From assembly GCA_016183145.1 (NCBI GenBank), contig JACPFE010000361.1:1-6827 (forward strand): DNA of 6,827 nucleotides. The letters are read 5' to 3'. The notes beneath the pieces are model-generated. The model was not told the DNA's origin, did not search any database, and saw only the letters and a program-made list of their open reading frames with translations. Origin of the DNA: Deltaproteobacteria bacterium. Lineage in GTDB: Bacteria; Desulfobacterota; Binatia; UBA9968. Both the position numbers and the translations under genes were made by a program. Shown piece by piece: positions 6,252 through 6,827 of the stretch. The first letter of the stretch is position 1; the number at the start of each line of letters is the position of its first letter.

Positions 6252-6367
6252 GGCCCTGGGACGCCGCCTCACCCTGACCCTCTCCCCCACGAAGACGTGG
6301 TGGAGAGGGAATATTTGTTGTCGGCTTCGAGCCGACGATGACTGAAATCCCTCGGCTTATAGCCGAG
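6252..6367. repeat. 116-nt three-hairpin element, copy B
   Basis: Same length as copy A, with six substitutions at 6266, 6276, 6312, 6345, 6350 and 6360. Hairpin arms are 6278-6291/6296-6309, 6320-6326/6330-6336 and 6351-6357/6361-6367, all unchanged from copy A. It ends 6 nt from the stop codon (6374-6376) of the binding-protein gene, the same spacing as copy A to its gene. On the minus strand it would lie directly after that gene's stop and before the cyclodeaminase gene. Confidence 0.8.
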
Positions 6368-6373
6368 AGCTGT

Positions 6374-6827
6374 TTAACGATAGAGCCCGTCGATATAGCC
6401 GCTGCGATCGAGCTCTTCGAGAATTCTCGTGTCGACAAAATCTTTCGGATCGGCTTTTTTTGCCGCCGGGATTTGCTCGGCAAGCTCGGCGAAAACGGCT
6501 TTGAATCCTTCGAGGGTTGGGTAGGGCTTTCTTTGTATGAAACCGCGCAGGATCTGATAGGCGTCGTCAAGCTCGCGTTCCTGTTGCAAGCGCATATATT
6601 TGCGAAAGGATTTCTTCGGCGTCTCCGCATTGACGTTGGCGAGGTGAATGCCTTCGACGAAGGATTTTATAACCCGCCGAGCGATGTCCGGCGCTTTCGC
6701 CAACTGTGCGCGGCTTGTTACCAAGCCCGTATGCTGAAACGGAATGTTCATTTCTTCCATGTTGGCCAAAACTCGCATGCCGGCCTCTTGGGCCTTCTTG
6801 TGATCCGGCGGCTCGACGATGGTCGCG
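6374..6827 (-). CDS. ABC transporter substrate-binding protein, NMT1/TauA/SsuA type (5' partial)
   Basis: The frame is open to the right edge, so only about 150 C-terminal residues are seen; the ATG at 6778 is internal. Before it the frame reads TIVEPPDHKKAQEAG, and after it MRVLANMEEMNIPFQHTGLV, then TSRAQLAKAPDIARRVIKSF. This is the typical C-terminal lobe pattern of NMT1/THI5-like periplasmic binding proteins (a substrate-site segment, then 'gxpfxxtgl' and 'pdxvrrfxka'-type helices). Such proteins capture small solutes such as sulfonates, nitriles, pyrimidines or aromatic acids for an ABC importer. The signal peptide would lie outside the window. No permease or ATPase gene follows; the next gene on this strand is the cyclodeaminase-like enzyme, so ligand and enzyme may be related. 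The substrate cannot be inferred. Confidence 0.88.
   Translation of the reverse strand, partial: ATIVEPPDHKKAQEAGMRVLANMEEMNIPFQHTGLVTSRAQLAKAPDIARRVIKSFVEGIHLANVNAETPKKSFRKYMRLQQERELDDAYQILRGFIQRKPYPTLEGFKAVFAELAEQIPAAKKADPKDFVDTRILEELDRSGYIDGLYR

Larger units (their letters stand above)
6058..6373. other. 316-nt intergenic region packed with repeats
   Basis: Between the binding-protein gene and the cyclodeaminase gene (both minus strand) there are about 70 nt of leader next to the cyclodeaminase, a CCCTTCGA...GCTCAGGGC repeat (6134-6178), a perfect hairpin (6178-6197), an imperfect purine/pyrimidine inverted repeat (6206-6250) and copy B of the 116-nt element. I found no convincing promoter boxes; the minus-strand TAAATC near 6100 lacks a well-placed -35 box. 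No supported gene is present. Confidence 0.6.

Noticed and set aside
6223..6630. 135-codon minus-strand frame running through copy B into the binding-protein gene
   Set aside because: It overlaps the binding-protein gene in another frame and translates repeat DNA, so it is not supported as a gene.

Overview
The window looks like chromosomal DNA from a fairly GC-rich, uncultured-type environmental bacterium. A tentative placement is a deltaproteobacterial or Binatota-like soil or groundwater lineage. That rests only on gene content (stand-alone amidohydrolases, HyuB proteins, ornithine-cyclodeaminase-like enzymes, NMT1/TauA-type binding proteins) and on the style of the intergenic repeats; no marker gene is present.

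Layout. Left part (1-1485, + strand): the 3' end of a type I restriction HsdR-like gene whose C-terminal helical region runs into a Schlafen-type AlbA_2 domain, then an unrecognised 157-residue protein. This looks like the edge of a defence island. Middle (1510-4824): an amidohydrolase-2 family gene on the minus strand and an orphan hydantoinase-B/oxoprolinase gene on the plus strand. They diverge from a 504-nt intergenic region that holds two candidate promoters and several inverted or dispersed repeats. Right part (4963-6827, minus strand): an ornithine cyclodeaminase/mu-crystallin family enzyme, and upstream of it the C-terminal part of an ABC-type periplasmic substrate-binding protein.

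The genes from 1510 onward fit uptake and breakdown of a small amide, amino-acid or aromatic-like compound. No substrate can be read from the sequence, and they are not one operon: the two middle genes diverge, and the hydantoinase and cyclodeaminase genes converge.

The most notable non-coding feature is a 116-nt element present twice (4841-4956 and 6252-6367) with 110/116 identity and three hairpins. All six differences between the copies fall outside the paired bases. Both copies end exactly 6 nt from the stop codon of a minus-strand gene. This suggests a conserved structured 3'-end element or a REP-like repeat. A second unusual element (2863-2936) is an inverted repeat whose arms are each three tandem 8-mers. 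No tRNA, rRNA, CRISPR array or insertion-sequence transposase was seen.
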